13,065 nucleotides of DNA from JBCCFX01 sp039029515. Lineage in GTDB: Bacteria; Planctomycetota; Phycisphaerae; Phycisphaerales; SM1A02. Below are positions 11,817 to 13,065 of this stretch, piece by piece. Under the pieces are notes generated by a model. That model was not told the DNA's origin, made no database searches, and saw only the letters and a program-made list of their open reading frames with translations. Positions within the stretch are counted from its first letter, which is position 1, and every line of letters starts with the position of its first letter. The translations under genes were made by a program, and so were the position numbers. Location: assembly GCA_039029515.1 (NCBI GenBank), contig JBCCFX010000110.1, positions 1-13,065 of the forward strand, given 5' to 3'.

Positions 11817-12435
11817 TCGGTGGTGACAACAGTCCGCGATCGAGCAGCAATTGCACGATGCGACCAACGGAAGCGGCAACATCAAGCTGATTCGTCGGCA
11901 GGTGAAGGTCCGGCGCGGTTGGCGGTTCGTACGGATCGTCAATGCCGGTGAATCCTTTGATCTCCCCCGCTCGCGCTTTGGCGTACAGTCCCTTCGGATC
12001 GCGCTGTTCAGCGACGTCGAGCGGGACATCGACATGGATTTCCAGGAACGGCAGATCGGCGTCCATATGCATGGTGCGCACGAGTTCTCGGTCGCTGCGG
12101 TATGGGCTGATAAAGCTGGCAATGGTGAAGATCGCGGCCTCGGTGAAGAGTCGAGCGACCTCACCGATGCGACGAATGTTCTCACTGCGATCTTCGGCGG
12201 AAAATCCGAGATTCCGATTGAGACCGTGTCGAATGTTGTCACCGTCAAGCCGATAAGCGCAGTGTCCGCGATCGATCAACGTGCGTTCGAGGGCATCGGC
12301 GACAGTGCTCTTGCCGGAGCCGGACAGTCCGGTGAGCCAGAGCGTGGCGCCGGTCTGGGCGAGGAGTCGACGACGGTCGGCCCGCGTGACGGTGCCTTCG
12401 TGCCAGACGATGTTGGTTGCACGGGGCTCGGACAT
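11788..12435 (-). CDS. cysC: Adenylylsulfate (APS) kinase
   Basis: A 215-residue cytosolic enzyme that phosphorylates APS with ATP to give PAPS, the sulfate donor. The P-loop GLSGSGKST is at residues 36-44; LDGDNIRHGLN (63-73), FISPYRSDR (108-116) and KGLYAKARAGEIKGFTGIDDPYEPP (split over residues 148-172) are the conserved family blocks for APS binding and the lid. The N-terminal NIVWHEGTVTRADR is also typical of CysC. Length is normal; a Pro-rich tail of about 12 residues follows. The frame is open further upstream, but ATG 12435 matches the family start. TAGGAT lies just before it with no Shine-Dalgarno, suggesting a leaderless transcript. It is divergent from cysD, with which it works in sulfate activation; it is a separate gene and not fused to cysN. 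Confidence 0.95.
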   Translation of the reverse strand: MSEPRATNIVWHEGTVTRADRRRLLAQTGATLWLTGLSGSGKSTVADALERTLIDRGHCAYRLDGDNIRHGLNRNLGFSAEDRSENIRRIGEVARLFTEAAIFTIASFISPYRSDRELVRTMHMDADLPFLEIHVDVPLDVAEQRDPKGLYAKARAGEIKGFTGIDDPYEPPTAPDLHLPTNQLDVAASVGRIVQLLLDRGLLSPPTTSAPAPKA

Positions 12436-12442
12436 GCGGACG

Positions 12443-12448
12443 ATCCTA
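12443..12448 (-). promoter_or_regulatory. Candidate -10 (TAGGAT) of cysC
   Basis: On the minus strand TAGGAT ends seven bases before the cysC ATG, so transcription would start at the start codon. No good -35 is seen at normal spacing; a TTGACG lies 25 bases further upstream. Confidence 0.3.
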
Positions 12449-12507
12449 GCGGACGCACGGCGGGATCGCCACGCGTCAACACCGCGTGGAGGCGGCCGGG
12501 GGTTGGA

Positions 12508-12526
12508 GGCGAGTGCTATACTCGCC
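12508..12526 (+). promoter_or_regulatory. Extended -10 of cysD overlapped by an inverted repeat (possible operator)
   Basis: TG-C-TATACT (12514-12522) is an extended -10. It lies inside a perfect inverted repeat GGCGAGT (12508-12514), centre GCTAT, ACTCGCC (12520-12526). A dimeric repressor or activator bound here would cover the -10. The predicted start is about 12529, giving a leader of about 46 bases. Confidence 0.5.
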
Positions 12527-12574
12527 GGACGGCGCGATGATGTCATCGCACAGTCGAGGAGCGGGTGCAACGCG

Positions 12575-13065
12575 ATGCTGACGACAGGCAGTCAATACAA
12601 CCTCACGCATCTCGCCACGCTCGAGGCGGAATCGATTCACATCATGCGTGAGGTGGCGGCGGAATTTGAACGACCGGCGCTGATGTTCAGTGGCGGCAAG
12701 GATTCGATCGTGATGGTCCGCCTCGCCGAGAAGGCGTTTCGACCTGCCCGATTCCCATTCCCGCTGCTGCACATCGACACCGGGCACAACTTCCCGGAAG
12801 CACTTGCGTTTCGCGACAAACTGGTCGAGGAACTCGGCGAAGAACTGATCGTGCGCAAGGTCGAAGACCTGATTGCAGCCGGCCGCGCGGTTGAGGATCC
12901 CGGACCGATGCGCTCACGCAATCGCGCTCAGATCCCCACGCTGCTCGAAGCGATCGAAGAGTTCAAGTTCGATGCATTGTTCGGCGGCGCACGACGAGAT
13001 GAAGAGAAAGCGCGAGCCAAGGAACGCATCTATTCGTTCCGCGATGATTTCGGCCAATGGGATCC
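12575..13065 (+). CDS. cysD: Sulfate adenylyltransferase subunit 2 (3' cut by window edge)
   Basis: The first 163 residues of CysD, the catalytic subunit that with the GTPase CysN makes APS from ATP and sulfate. Seen: MLTTGSQYNLTHLATLEAES at the start, the PP-loop SGGKDS at residues 39-44, HIDTGHNFPEALAFRD, and near the edge FGGARRDEEKARAKERIYSFRDD, with the window ending at QWD where the family continues with Pro. The family is about 300 residues, so about half is missing; cysN is expected next but is not visible. GAGGAG lies at 12556-12561, 13 bases before ATG 12575, somewhat far for a ribosome site, but no better start is in frame. Divergent cysC lies 139 bases away. Confidence 0.95.
   Translation, partial: MLTTGSQYNLTHLATLEAESIHIMREVAAEFERPALMFSGGKDSIVMVRLAEKAFRPARFPFPLLHIDTGHNFPEALAFRDKLVEELGEELIVRKVEDLIAAGRAVEDPGPMRSRNRAQIPTLLEAIEEFKFDALFGGARRDEEKARAKERIYSFRDDFGQWD

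Noticed and set aside
13060..13065. BamHI site at the right edge as a sign of a cloning junction
   Set aside because: The bases encode the normal CysD QWDP sequence, so the site is explained by the gene.

Overview
The window looks like a chromosome segment from a high-GC, Gram-negative-type bacterium, most likely a planctomycete of the Phycisphaerae kind. The inference rests on three things: rpmE and prfA lie close together, there are several large type II pseudopilin-like proteins with the FSLVELLVVIA signature, and one secreted protein ends in a VPxP / hydrophobic / RRKR sorting-signal-like tail. Lineage is inferred from gene content only.

Layout. 1-1440 (+): the 3' end of an MBOAT O-acyltransferase gene overlaps an SGNH-like membrane protein gene, together an exopolysaccharide O-acetylation pair. 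1572-3479 (-): three small genes of accessory character (one SUKH/SMI1-KNR4 immunity-type protein and two unrecognised proteins). 3809-4093 (-): a small GIY-YIG nuclease. Short palindromes headed by GTAG, the layout of REP elements, lie just past the stop codons of two of the three accessory genes, a decayed copy lies past the third, and two more lie in the gap downstream of the nuclease gene. 4180-4252 (-): tRNA-Asn(GUU) with a good sigma70-type promoter; a broken, hairpin-interrupted copy of this tRNA sits just past the nuclease gene and supplies its stop codon.

4478-8311 (+): rpmE (L31), a secreted protein with an exosortase-type tail, prfA (RF1) and a two-domain fasciclin protein. The spacers here are built of degenerate 7-bp repeats whose unit changes along the DNA while the 7-bp phase is kept for up to about 200 bp. 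One block runs into the secreted-protein gene and encodes the hydrophobic and basic part of its C-terminal tail.

8459-11816: three pseudopilin-like genes (one minus, two plus) and one unrecognised 156-residue gene. 11788-13065: cysC (minus) and cysD (plus, cut by the window end) diverge from a short intergenic region; they belong to sulfate activation (ATP to APS to PAPS). The cysD promoter has an extended -10 overlapped by a 7-bp inverted repeat.

The two most unusual signals are the phase-keeping heptad repeats with their capture as protein sequence, and the tRNA-Asn / GIY-YIG / REP neighbourhood with its alternating accessory genes and palindromes.
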